Shown: piece by piece, positions 24,826 to 32,816 of the stretch
How positions within the stretch are numbered: position 1 is the first letter of the stretch
Layout: each line of letters begins with the position of its first letter
Assembly: GCA_018711625.1 (NCBI GenBank)
Contig: DVID01000013.1
Span: 1-44,543 of the forward strand
Direction of reading: 5' to 3'
Length of the DNA stretch: 44,543 nucleotides
Source of the DNA: Candidatus Limicola stercorigallinarum
GTDB lineage: Bacteria > Actinomycetota > Coriobacteriia > Coriobacteriales > Coriobacteriaceae
The notes under the pieces: generated by a model
Database searches by the model: none
The model's input: the letters and a program-made list of their open reading frames with translations, nothing else
What the model was told of the DNA's origin: nothing
Program-made: the position numbers and the translations under genes

Positions 24826-25992
24826 ATGGCGCTTCAAACGTGCGATAAGATGCTCTGCACCAACCGCGAGCATGATGAGCTGGTGCGTATGCGCCGTGCG
24901 CTGCATCGCATCCCCGAGCTTGATGATGATTTGCCAGAAACCTTGGCGTTTGTGCGTCACGAGCTCGAAGGGCTTTCGTGCTCTTTTGTAGATGTGGGTC
25001 CCTCGGCACTTGCGGCTTGGTTTGACTTTGGCCGTACCGAGACCGTTGCCATTCGTGCCGACATGGACGCCCTGCCTATCACGGAGGCCACCGGAGCCAC
25101 CTTTGCGAGTACACACCCCGGCTGTATGCACGCTTGTGGGCACGATGGACACATGGCCATGGCGCTTGCGGCGGCTCAGTGGGTGGACGCGGTGCGCTCC
25201 GGCTTGGTTGCGGAGGTGAGCGCGGCCGACATGCACCGCAACGTGCTCTTTGTGTTCCAACCGGCAGAGGAAACCACAGGTGGGGCGCGGCGCATCTGCG
25301 AGACAGGCGTGTTTGAACACCTAAACGCCACACGCATTTTTGGGTTTCATCTTTGGCCCGACCTGCCGCATGGAGCCGTGACTACGCGTTCGGGCGCGCT
25401 TCTGGCGCGGTCGAGCGAGACGACGGTTGTGTTCCACGGGCGTTCGAGCCACATCGCCAAGTGGCGCGATGGGCGTGATGCGCTTGGTGCGGCGGCGCGA
25501 TTTGTGGTGGGTTCCAAGTGGCTTTCGCGTCGGTTTGAGCAGGAAGAGCCCTTTGTGTTGCGCTTTGGGCATCTTGAGGCGGGATCGGTTCGCAACGCAA
25601 TAGCCGGTGAGGCGCGCGTGGAGGGCAGCCTCCGCGTGTTTTCCGACGAGATGTTTGCGCGCGCCCAGGAGGCGGTGCGCGAGCTGGCACAGACCGCGGC
25701 GGACGAAGAGGGCTGTACGTTTACGTTGACGTTTTCGGACGGATATCCGCCTGTGCTGAATGACGCGGACCTTACGGAGCGGGTGCGCGTGGCGCTGCCC
25801 GAGCTCAGCCTGCTGCCCGAGCCGTTGCTCATTGCTGAGGACTTTTCGTTTTACCAGCGTGTGTTGCCAGGGGTGTTTATGCTGCTGGGAACGGGCACAG
25901 GCATTCCGCTTCATGCCGATACGTTCCAGTTTGATGAGGACGTGCTGGACGTGGGGCTCGGCGCATACAAGCGGCTGCTCACCATGGCGTAG
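24826..25992 (+). CDS. M20D metallopeptidase, probable N-acetyldiaminopimelate deacetylase
   Basis: The 388-residue amidohydrolase has metal-site motifs RADMDALPI, CMHACGHDGHMAMAL (His and Asp ligands) and FVFQPAEETTGGA (catalytic Glu-Glu), a dimerisation lid with FHGRSSHIAKW, and LIAEDFSFY near the end. This is the M20D (hippurate hydrolase / N-acetyl-amino acid deacetylase) group. Divergence from the riboswitch-controlled dap operon, which holds an acetyl-type DapH, makes N-acetyl-LL-diaminopimelate the likely substrate. The intervening 303 bases contain the riboswitch and both promoters. The start ATG follows GAGGAGGCGGC. Other N-acyl amino acid substrates cannot be excluded. Confidence 0.85.
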   Translation: MALQTCDKMLCTNREHDELVRMRRALHRIPELDDDLPETLAFVRHELEGLSCSFVDVGPSALAAWFDFGRTETVAIRADMDALPITEATGATFASTHPGCMHACGHDGHMAMALAAAQWVDAVRSGLVAEVSAADMHRNVLFVFQPAEETTGGARRICETGVFEHLNATRIFGFHLWPDLPHGAVTTRSGALLARSSETTVVFHGRSSHIAKWRDGRDALGAAARFVVGSKWLSRRFEQEEPFVLRFGHLEAGSVRNAIAGEARVEGSLRVFSDEMFARAQEAVRELAQTAADEEGCTFTLTFSDGYPPVLNDADLTERVRVALPELSLLPEPLLIAEDFSFYQRVLPGVFMLLGTGTGIPLHADTFQFDEDVLDVGLGAYKRLLTMA

Positions 25993-26070
25993 CGCGGTGC
26001 GGCGACACGGCCGGGCGGGCGTGCTATAACCTTAAAGCATGGAGTGGTTTGCCGCGCGAGGGGGTGCGCC

Positions 26071-26928
26071 ATGCGGGTCATTGTTGAGACGCAGAGCCGC
26101 ATCCGTGCGCGCAAACGTCGCCGTGCGAAGCTGCTATTCCTGCGTATTTTGCGTGCCATGGGCGGTGCTCCGGTGGCACCTCTCGACGGCGCGGTCACCT
26201 TCCAGCGCGTTTCGCGCGTGCGGGCCGCGGTGCGACGCGTGGTGCCCGATCCGCTCCTTGCGAGCAAGAAGGCGCAGGCGATGGTTGTGGGGCTGGTGGC
26301 GGGCGTTATCCATGTTGCCTTCGCACTGGTGAATATGATTGCCGGCCTGCTTGTACGCTCGGTATGGACCTTCTCGGTTGGTGTGTTCATTGCGCTCATC
26401 AATGCAGGTAAGTCCTATCTTGCTTCTGGCGCCCTCATGGGCGGGACGCTTGACGGCAAGCCCGAAACCACCGAATCGCTCAAGCGCTGCCGCCGTGCCG
26501 GGCTGTCGCTCATGGTGATTGTTGTTGCTATGTCGGGCACGGTGGCGCGCTTGGTTGTGGCGGGGTACGGCCGCTCGTATCCAGGCGTACTCATCTATCT
26601 CTATGCGGGGTACGCGCTTATCCAGATGGTCTTTGCTACGGCGAATCTTGTGCGCGCTCGCCGGGAGGAGTTTGTTGCCGTGAAAGGCGTGCGCCTGTTC
26701 AACCTGGTCTGCACCCTAGTTTCCATCTTTGCCCTGCAAACGGTGCTCCTTTCGCGCGTGGCATGGGAGCGCCTGCCCATCCGTCTCTCGCGCGGTGTGG
26801 TGGAAGGTGTCGTGGGCGGCTCGGTGTGCGTGCTCATCGTTTTTGTGGGACTGTGGTTGGTTGTTGCTTCGAGCACGCGTCTTGCCGAGCGCCGGGGCGG
26901 CGTTGCACATCGGCGGCACCGTGAGTGA
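26071..26928 (+). CDS. Polytopic membrane protein, unknown
   Basis: The 285-residue protein starts at ATG 26071 (GAGGGGGTG upstream). A very basic N terminus (RIRARKRRRAK, then RAAVRR) precedes about six hydrophobic segments, roughly at 70-92 (AMVVGLVAGVIHVAFALV), 95-115, 150-170, 178-200, 215-235 and 250-275. The basic cluster predicts a cytoplasmic N terminus. I do not recognise the family; no transporter signature is seen. The gap to the deacetylase is 78 bases, so co-transcription is possible. The C-terminal end is Arg/His-rich. Confidence 0.7.
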   Translation: MRVIVETQSRIRARKRRRAKLLFLRILRAMGGAPVAPLDGAVTFQRVSRVRAAVRRVVPDPLLASKKAQAMVVGLVAGVIHVAFALVNMIAGLLVRSVWTFSVGVFIALINAGKSYLASGALMGGTLDGKPETTESLKRCRRAGLSLMVIVVAMSGTVARLVVAGYGRSYPGVLIYLYAGYALIQMVFATANLVRARREEFVAVKGVRLFNLVCTLVSIFALQTVLLSRVAWERLPIRLSRGVVEGVVGGSVCVLIVFVGLWLVVASSTRLAERRGGVAHRRHRE

Positions 26929-26977
26929 GTGATTGCGGCGCCACCGCGAGTGAGCGTCTACGGTTCTGACCGCGCGA

Positions 26978-27014
26978 TGCGGACAGTGGGTGCGCAAAAA
27001 GCCCCCACAGTCCG
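26978..27014. terminator. Hairpin between convergent genes
   Basis: GCGGAC-GTGGG pairs with CCCAC-GTCCGC (one A/A mismatch) across a roughly 13-base loop containing AAAAA. It lies between the convergent membrane-protein gene (ending at 26928) and the ABC-F gene (ending at 27046). No T-tract follows on either strand, so its role as a terminator is only likely by position. Confidence 0.45.
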
Positions 27015-27045
27015 CTCGCACATCTACCGGGGCATTGACAGCTAT

Positions 27046-28533
27046 CTAGCGCAGAGCGCACTCCCGCACCGCACCGTCGGCAATTTTCCAGGTACGCGTT
27101 GTGCAGGCTGCCAGAAACGGTCGGTCGTGGCTCACGAGCAAAAGCGCACCCGGATACGAGGCGAGCGCGCGTTCAAGCGCTTCGACCGAGTGCAGGTCGA
27201 GATGGTTTGAGGGCTCGTCCATGATGATGAGTACCGGGTGGTCGAGCATGCCGAGTGCCAGCATGAGTTTTCGCAGCTCGCCGGGACTGGTTACATCGCC
27301 TTCGAGAAGACGGTCGGGATGCGAGTTGAGCTGTGCCACGTTGGAGAGCACCTGCCCGCGCTCGTCGGGGGAGAGTGCTCGGACGTGGGCGAGCACAGCG
27401 TTGCGCTGGGCGTCGTCTATTTCTTGGGGGATATCCAGCACCGCGAGGTCGTGCGGGATGAGTGTGCGCGCATGCGCGAGCAGGGTGGACTTGCCTGCGC
27501 CGTTGGGACCCACGATGGCCACGTGGTCGCGCGGGCCCACAAAGAGCTCGGGCACCGCGAGCGTGCCCGAACCGCATGGGATGTGCTCTTCGGGCAGATG
27601 CACAAGCACCTTTCGCGGGCTGGGCGTGGTGTCCATCCAGAGCTCGCCGTCGTAGCGCTTGTGCACAAAGGCTTGTGCCACGCGTTCGCGCGCGGCGCCT
27701 ACGCGCGCCTCCATCTGGGACGAGAGACGGCCGGCTTGGCCATCCTTGCCCGTGAAAATGGCGAGGTCGATCACGGCTTTTGCCGAGGTGTCCTTGGGGT
27801 CAATGTGCCGTTTGCTGCGCTGCGCCTGGGCGCGCGCTGCTTCGTGGTCGCGTCGCAGCTTCTCGGCCTGTAGCCGCGCGAGGTCTGCTTTCGCCTGGGC
27901 GCGTTCCCGCATGGTTGTTGTGCGCTCCAGTTCTGCCTGCTGATGTGCTGCGGTGTAGCCTCCCGGACGCTCGACGAGCCGGCCGCCCGGCTCAAACGAA
28001 ACACAGCGGTCCACCAGTGCGTCAAGCAGCTCGCGATCATGGGAGACCACGATGCCAATGCCGCGAAAGCCAGCAAGTGCCTGCTCAAGTGCCTGACGCG
28101 CGTCGCTATCAAGATGGTTGGTGGGCTCATCGAGGATGAGTACATCGGGACGCTGCCACAGGGCGCAGGCTATCTGGAGTTTTTTGCGCTCGCCAAACGA
28201 GAGCTCGTCAAAGCGCCAGGGCATGTCGTCCTCCAGATTGAAGGCTGTGCGCAGCCGGCGCGCTTCGGTGCCATAATCGAGCGCAAAGTCTGAGAGGTTC
28301 TCCGGTGGCGCCGCGGCGTCCTGCGGGCAAAGGGCACACACAAGGCCTTGCGTAACGGCGCCAGCATCGGGCTTGATGATGCCGGCGGCTATGTTTACCA
28401 GGGTACTCTTACCGCAGCCGTTATCGCCCAAAAGGCCCGTCCAGCCGGTGGGGAAGGTGATGGATACGTTGTTTAAAATGGGGTCTACCGCCGAGGGATA
28501 GGTATAGGTGACACCCGAGAGCATAAGCTGCAT
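27046..28533 (-). CDS. ABC-F family ATPase, possible antibiotic-resistance (ribosome protection) type
   Basis: The 495-residue protein has two ABC domains and no membrane segments. Domain 1 has LLGDNGCGKST, the signature FDELSFGERKKLQ and VLILDEPTNHLD. A charged coiled-coil linker follows (about residues 200-260, with EAARAQAQRSKRH). Domain 2 has IVGPNGAGKST, a degenerate signature TSPGELRKL and LIIMDEPSNHLDL. The short length, the SFGERKK signature and the degenerate second signature resemble Lsa/Msr-type ABC-F proteins that remove antibiotics from the ribosome rather than EttA. Resistance has not been shown. The start ATG 28533 has AAAGGAG upstream. The leader appears structured (see 28534-28620). 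Confidence 0.8.
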   Translation of the reverse strand: MQLMLSGVTYTYPSAVDPILNNVSITFPTGWTGLLGDNGCGKSTLVNIAAGIIKPDAGAVTQGLVCALCPQDAAAPPENLSDFALDYGTEARRLRTAFNLEDDMPWRFDELSFGERKKLQIACALWQRPDVLILDEPTNHLDSDARQALEQALAGFRGIGIVVSHDRELLDALVDRCVSFEPGGRLVERPGGYTAAHQQAELERTTTMRERAQAKADLARLQAEKLRRDHEAARAQAQRSKRHIDPKDTSAKAVIDLAIFTGKDGQAGRLSSQMEARVGAARERVAQAFVHKRYDGELWMDTTPSPRKVLVHLPEEHIPCGSGTLAVPELFVGPRDHVAIVGPNGAGKSTLLAHARTLIPHDLAVLDIPQEIDDAQRNAVLAHVRALSPDERGQVLSNVAQLNSHPDRLLEGDVTSPGELRKLMLALGMLDHPVLIIMDEPSNHLDLHSVEALERALASYPGALLLVSHDRPFLAACTTRTWKIADGAVRECALR

Positions 28534-28620
28534 AGCGCATTCTCCTTTGATTGTGCCTGTATAGGCAGGCTGGTTGCGGGAATTCCCGCTGAGGAAAAAT
28601 GGCTAGCGAATGCGCACTTG
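28534..28620 (-). promoter_or_regulatory. Candidate structured leader of the ABC-F gene
   Basis: Three features suggest control in the leader. A perfect 14-base palindrome GCGGGAATTCCCGC lies at 28576-28589. The octamer at 28608-28615, read leftward GCGCATTC, can pair with GAATGCGC at 28535-28542, which sits between the Shine-Dalgarno AAAGGAG and the start codon. A CCATTTTTCC stretch lies between. Such pairing would sequester the start region, as in leaders of ABC-F resistance genes. No clear leader peptide is seen. Confidence 0.4.
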
Positions 28621-28950
28621 GTCCGTCCTATCCGCTTGTCCGATGGCGTCGCCACACGCGCTGCAGGCCCTATTGCCTACTCGGCAAGCGAGCCCAGTAT
28701 AGCCAAGGTATCGCTGTGGGGCAATCGCGGAGTGTGTCCGGTTGGCCGCCCCGTGCGGTCCCGTGCGGCTGCGTGCAGTCATGCAACCGGCAGCCCCTGA
28801 GGGCCCTTGGAAGGTGCTGTTGCGGAGCTTCGTCCTCATGGGGCCGTATCGTTTCGGTTTCATCGCAACGAATGGACCGCTTGCCGGCATCAGCCGGGCA
28901 CATTGCATGCTGTTGGAGCCCTGCTGCGTATTGTTTTGGACGGTTCAGAA
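28621..28950. other. Intergenic region, nothing assigned
   Basis: About 330 bases upstream of the ABC-F leader hold short open frames on both strands without ribosome sites or recognisable products. Apart from supplying the ABC-F promoter, nothing is seen. It is followed directly by palindromic element C. Confidence 0.4.
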
Positions 28951-29095
28951 AAAATGAATGCGGTTATCCGACGTTTTGACCCGATGCCCTAAGTATACGC
29001 AAAAACCCCGAGGCCTCTACCTGCGCTTTTGTTGCGCGGATAGGGTGGTCTACTCGGGGCGTGCGCGCAAAACGTCGGATAACCGCATTCATTTT
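28951..29095 (+). repeat. Palindromic element C (28-bp perfect arms, core shared with A and B)
   Basis: Arms 28951-28978 and 29068-29095 are perfect inverted copies over 28 bases (AATGCGGTTATCCGACGTTTTG plus A/T-rich ends). The arm sequence has no similarity to A/B. The core, however, has the same ordered blocks: CCGATGCCCTAAGTATAC, CTACCTGCG, TTTTGTTGCGCG and GTCTACTCGGGG. It lies between the ABC-F leader and the permease gene end, encodes nothing, and would fold into a long hairpin on either strand. Confidence 0.85.
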
Positions 29096-29199
29096 CATTT
29101 GACTGTCTCAATCGATGCCGTAGTCCGCCCCGGCGGGGTTCACGCGGGGATGAGCCGGTGTGTGGCGGGGCCATGCCTGCCGGGGCTGTGGTTGATTCG

Positions 29200-29925
29200 C
29201 TAGAGCTCGCGGCGCTCGTAGAGCTTGAGAGAGAGGGCGGCGGAGGCGGCAAGGACAACGGCGGAGATGATAACGCATACTGCCACACCGGCGACTATTC
29301 CAGCTGGGGTCTCGAGTGCTTCGAGCGCGCTAGAGATGAGCTCCATTCCGGGGATGCCGCCGTCGAGCATCCCGCTGTTGCCGAGTGTCGCTACCGGAAG
29401 CACGAAGAGCAGCACGATAACAGTAGGCAGGATTTGCGTGGCGCGCGTCTGGCCAAGGCGGAAGTAGATGGGTGTGACCACGCTCGCCACCACCGAGCCG
29501 ATGAGCAGGGTGAAGCTGGTCGTGAAGGCCATGACGCCAAGGAGGTCCGGATCGAAGGCAAATGTCTCTCCTACCTCGCCGCCGATTCCCAGGGCGGAAA
29601 TCGCTGCCACGGAGACGAGCGCTCCTACCACGCCTACAACCATGCCCAGAAGGCCAAGCGTCACAATCGCGCCGTAGCGGCCGAGTACTACGTCACGCCG
29701 GGAGAGCGGCAGAGTGAGGCGAAAGAGGCCCCAGTGGTTGAGCTCGTCGTAGGCGGCGAGTCCCATGGCACCCATCATGAAGAACATGCAGGTGAGGGTG
29801 GCAGGCATGGCGAGGGGCGTCCTCATGCCCATCCCGATGCACAAGCTTACGAGAAGGCCAAGGCCCAGGAGCTGTCGGGCGTAGTGCTTGAAAACCGTCA
29901 TTTCAATCAGGTAGGCGCGCTTCAT
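29200..29925 (-). CDS. ABC-2 type exporter permease
   Basis: The 241-residue permease has about six transmembrane helices (for example LLGLGLLVSLCIGMGM, MFFMMGAMGLAAY, IVTLGLLGMVVGVVGALVSV, IVAGVAVCVIISAVVLAAS). A conserved cytoplasmic loop after helix 2 reads LPLSRRDVVLGRY, the coupling-helix pattern of ABC-2 permeases. The ATPase gene starts upstream and overlaps by one base at 29925, so the two form one transporter. With the GntR regulator, this is a YtrA/YtrB-like export cassette. The substrate (peptide antibiotic, lipid or other) is unknown. Confidence 0.85.
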   Translation of the reverse strand: MKRAYLIEMTVFKHYARQLLGLGLLVSLCIGMGMRTPLAMPATLTCMFFMMGAMGLAAYDELNHWGLFRLTLPLSRRDVVLGRYGAIVTLGLLGMVVGVVGALVSVAAISALGIGGEVGETFAFDPDLLGVMAFTTSFTLLIGSVVASVVTPIYFRLGQTRATQILPTVIVLLFVLPVATLGNSGMLDGGIPGMELISSALEALETPAGIVAGVAVCVIISAVVLAASAALSLKLYERREL

Positions 29926-30833
29926 TACCGGACACCGCCTTTCAGGGTGAGGGTGAGATAGTCGTCGATGGTCATACGGTCGCAGGGAATCTCTGGGAAG
30001 TTCTCCGCAAAGGCAAAGCGGTCGGGCACCAGGAGGTCGATGCCGTAGTCGTGGCGCAGGCAGCGGAGGTCGTGCTCGGGGATGATGCCCGAGGCCGCCA
30101 CGCGCTCGAAGTCCGTGGCGCGGCAGCGGGCGACACCCATCTCGTCGGTGATGGCGTCCTTGGGAAGGTCAAAAATGATGCGGCCCGCCTCGATGCACAC
30201 GATACGGTCTGCGATGCGCTCGAGGTCGCTCGTGATGTGGCTGCTCATGAGGATGGCGCGTCCCGGCTCGGCCACGAAGTCGCGGAGGCGGTCGAGCATC
30301 TCGTCGCGAGCCATGGGGTCGAGCCCCGCCGTGGCCTCGTCCAGGATGAGCAGGCGTGCGTCGTGGGCGAAGGCGCAGGCAAGGGAGAGCTTCATGCCCA
30401 TGCCACGCGAGAGCTCCTTCACGGTCTTGCGGGCGTCGAGGCCAAATTCGGCGGTGAGACGCTCGAAGCGCCGCGCATCCCACGTGGCATAAACTCGGGA
30501 GTAGATGTGGCTCACGTCGGCCACGCTCAGGTGTTCAGGTAGGGAAACGGCGTCAAAGACAACACCGACCTGCTCCTTGGTGGCGGCGCCAGAGGGACGG
30601 GAGAGCTCCGTGCTCGAGGTTCCGAGTACGCGTCCCTCACCGCCGTCGATGGGAAATAGGCCGAGCAGCGCCTTGATGGTGGTGGACTTGCCGGCTCCAT
30701 TTTGGCCGACGAAGCCTACGATTTCGCCTTCGTTTACGGTGAAACTCACGGTGTCGAGTGTAAAGCCGTCGTAGTGCTTGGTGATACCGCGCGCCTCGAT
30801 GAGAGGAGTTCCGGCGGTCTGTTCGGACAACAT
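29925..30833 (-). CDS. ABC transporter ATP-binding protein (BcrA/YtrB type)
   Basis: The 302-residue ATPase has Walker A GQNGAGKST, the Q-loop region VGVVFDAVSLPEHLS, a signature KELSRGMGMKLSLA (SRGM in place of SGGQ, common in this group), Walker B LLILDEATAGLD and the switch His in SSHITSDLE. The C-terminal 80 residues are the usual accessory domain. The start ATG 30833 has AAAGGA upstream; the open frame 18 codons further up lacks a site. It follows the GntR gene after 74 bases and is coupled to the permease. Confidence 0.9.
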   Translation of the reverse strand: MLSEQTAGTPLIEARGITKHYDGFTLDTVSFTVNEGEIVGFVGQNGAGKSTTIKALLGLFPIDGGEGRVLGTSSTELSRPSGAATKEQVGVVFDAVSLPEHLSVADVSHIYSRVYATWDARRFERLTAEFGLDARKTVKELSRGMGMKLSLACAFAHDARLLILDEATAGLDPMARDEMLDRLRDFVAEPGRAILMSSHITSDLERIADRIVCIEAGRIIFDLPKDAITDEMGVARCRATDFERVAASGIIPEHDLRCLRHDYGIDLLVPDRFAFAENFPEIPCDRMTIDDYLTLTLKGGVR

Positions 30834-30907
30834 AGAGAATCCTTTCATAGGAATGGGTTGGTTGGGGACGTGTTCCAACTGACCCATTGGGGACTGGGTA
30901 GGTCGTG

Positions 30908-31276
30908 CTATTCGAGGGCGAGGGCGAACATCTCGGTGAGCTCGTCGTTGCTGAGCCCCATGGCGCGTCCCGCTTCGATCGCGCGCGTCATGTGCGCTTC
31001 CACCTGACGGAGTTGGCTTTCGCGGATGAGCTCGGCATTCCCGCCGGCAACATAGCTGCCCTTGCCTTGCACCGTCTCGATGAAGCCGGCGGCCTCAAGG
31101 TCGGTGTAGGCGCGTTTGGTGGTAATCGCACTCACGCGCAGGCTGTTGGCCAAGGCGCGGATGCTGGGGAGCTGCTCGCCCTCTGCAAGCTCGCCCGAGA
31201 GAATCGCCGCTTTAATGCTGTCGGTGATCTGCTCGTAGATGGGCTTGCTGCTGGCGTTGGAGATAATGATTTCCAA
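30908..31276 (-). CDS. GntR-family transcriptional regulator, YtrA subfamily
   Basis: The 122-residue regulator has an N-terminal winged helix: PIYEQITDSIKAAILSGEL, LPSIRALANSLRVSAITTKRAY (recognition helix) and GFIETVQGKGSYV. Only a short helical C terminus for dimerisation follows, as in YtrA. The start is taken as TTG 31276, with AAAGGA about 8 bases upstream; the frame continues upstream but offers no better codon before the promoter. It is the first gene of a regulator-ATPase-permease operon and probably represses it through the palindrome in its own leader. Confidence 0.88.
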   Translation of the reverse strand: MEIIISNASSKPIYEQITDSIKAAILSGELAEGEQLPSIRALANSLRVSAITTKRAYTDLEAAGFIETVQGKGSYVAGGNAELIRESQLRQVEAHMTRAIEAGRAMGLSNDELTEMFALALE

Positions 31277-31391
31277 GTTGGGTATCCTTTCGTGCGACTC
31301 GGCGAAGCGTCCTTCGTCCGAGGTGCCGCGTGCGCAGGCGTCCCTGCGGGCGCGGCGGGAGGGCGGCTGACGTCGCTGCCACCTTCCCGTC

Positions 31392-31447
31392 GGGTATAGT
31401 GTGTATACCCGATAAGTACAGTATATACTCACCTATACACAGTGCAA
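31392..31447 (-). promoter_or_regulatory. Promoter and operator of the GntR-ABC operon
   Basis: On the minus strand, -35 TTGCAC (31442-31447) and -10 TATACT (31420-31425) are separated by 16 bases. A perfect inverted repeat GGGTATA-GTGTG-TATACCC (31392-31410) lies just downstream of the predicted transcription start, and a second palindrome GTATATAC (31421-31428) overlaps the -10 box. The arrangement is that of autorepression by a YtrA-like dimer that blocks the promoter or early elongation. Confidence 0.8.
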
Positions 31448-31600
31448 GAACTTTTTGCCGAGCGATGCGGGAGCGTGCGCTTTGGCGGCTCCAACGCGCA
31501 TTCGCGAGGCCTCATATGACCGTGAAATGCGGCGCAACCAAAACGCAACCGAAAGTTGGGTGACATAGCCTATCTACCTGCGGTTTCTCTGAAAAATTGC

Positions 31601-32722
31601 CTAACTTTGGCTAAATGCTTTCATTGCCGACGCGACCTTTTCGAGAAGTTGGGAGGTTGACGGCTTCAAATAGTGCTCGCCGGTGACACCTTTGAGCTTG
31701 TGGCCCATGAGCAATTCGCATGTGTCGTAGTCTATGCTCCACTCGTACTGCGCGAAGGTGCGCCACGACCGACGCATGTTGGAGGGCGGGATTGTGTACG
31801 GCTTGGATTCGTGGTTCCAGATGCGCATGAAACGCGAGTATGTGATGACAGAGCCATCGTAGTATGGGAAGAGCCATTCGCTTTCACGCGCGGCGGTACC
31901 GCTGGAAAGTTCTAGCAGTCGCGTGCTGTACGGTTCAGGGATTATGATGGTTCGGACGCTCTGGCTGTTTTTCAGGTCTTCATCAGTGCGCAGCTTGTCC
32001 CTGTGCGACATTTGACGAACGATTGGAACGAGCGCGAAGGTCATGCCCATGCATTCGGCGGGCTGCACCTCTAACCTTTTGACTGCAAGCGATTCTCCGA
32101 CGCGGCATGAGCCGAAGAGTTGGAGAATCAGCGCTGGTTCGCAGGTCTTCCCGCGCATGAATTCGAACATTTCGTTTGCTTGTGCAAGGGTGTACATGCC
32201 GTCAGACTTCTTCGTCTTCTTGTCCGGCAGCTCGTAGCCGAGACGGAATTTGTTAGCCGGTGAAACCTCGTACTTGACCGCAAAATCCATGATGGTTCTA
32301 GCAACGATCAATGACAGCTTTGCATCATAGTGGTTGAGCGTCATGAGCCATGATTGAATATCAATAGGCTTGATGGCTGTCACTGGGGCGTTCCTCCACC
32401 TTGGCAGCACGTATGCGTTGAGAACCTTTTTATATTTTTCGGCGGTGTCCGGCTTCACCTTGCCGGTTTCGACGCGCGTGGCAAGCCATGGCAGATACCA
32501 CAGGTCGCACGCGGTTTCGATTGTCGGTGTCGGCCTATCCTTGCCGTGGAGCACTTCAAGCTCTGACATTCGCGCGTCAGCCTGCTTGTACGTGCCGTAA
32601 AACGTCTCGCACATGCGCTTGCGACCGTCCGTGGTGTTCTCCACCCATCTGAGGACGTATTTCTTGCCTTTTATTCTTTCATCGATATGGCCCCACGAGC
32701 GCCTTTGCTTTCGACGTGGCAT
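31601..32722 (-). CDS. Phage tyrosine-type integrase
   Basis: The 373-residue protein has a basic N-terminal arm-binding domain (MPRRKQRRSWGHIDERI), a core-binding SAM-like domain (about residues 70-165) and a C-terminal catalytic domain. Catalytic residues visible are Arg in GSCRVGESL, the second Arg in SNMRRSW, His in LLMGHKLKG and the nucleophile Tyr in GEHYLKP. The usual first His of the H-x-x-R motif is Asn here (NMRR). The start ATG 32722 follows GGAGGCAACTACATT. It is transcribed leftward at the phage edge, as usual for integrases. A 12-bp hairpin at 32768-32807 separates it from the next gene. Confidence 0.92.
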   Translation of the reverse strand: MPRRKQRRSWGHIDERIKGKKYVLRWVENTTDGRKRMCETFYGTYKQADARMSELEVLHGKDRPTPTIETACDLWYLPWLATRVETGKVKPDTAEKYKKVLNAYVLPRWRNAPVTAIKPIDIQSWLMTLNHYDAKLSLIVARTIMDFAVKYEVSPANKFRLGYELPDKKTKKSDGMYTLAQANEMFEFMRGKTCEPALILQLFGSCRVGESLAVKRLEVQPAECMGMTFALVPIVRQMSHRDKLRTDEDLKNSQSVRTIIIPEPYSTRLLELSSGTAARESEWLFPYYDGSVITYSRFMRIWNHESKPYTIPPSNMRRSWRTFAQYEWSIDYDTCELLMGHKLKGVTGEHYLKPSTSQLLEKVASAMKAFSQS

Positions 32723-32767
32723 AATGTAGTTGCCTCCGTTTCCCCCAAAAGACGAGGCTGATAGATT

Positions 32768-32807
32768 GCCCTCTCCACCCCATGCTTGGCGGCTAGGTGG
32801 AGGGGGC
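32768..32807. terminator. Stem-loop between the accessory gene and the integrase
   Basis: GCCCTCTCCACC (32768-32779) pairs with GGTGGAGGGGGC (32796-32807), with one mismatch, across a 16-base loop that itself contains CCA-TGCT-TGG. No T-tract follows on the minus strand. It could reduce read-through from the GIY-YIG gene into the integrase, or act on the integrase leader. Confidence 0.35.
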
Positions 32808-32816
32808 GCCTTGCGC

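Noticed and set aside
28603-28908. 101-codon minus-strand frame upstream of the ABC-F leader
   Set aside because: It overlaps the leader structure, shows Arg/Ala low complexity, and has no ribosome site.
28951-29095. Element C as an ordinary intrinsic terminator
   Set aside because: The arms are 28 bp with an interior of about 90 bases and no T-tract directly after a compact stem; the core is shared with elements A and B elsewhere.
31440-31600. tRNA gene as attachment site for the prophage
   Set aside because: No cloverleaf, T-loop (GTTCRA) or anticodon arm could be built in this interval.
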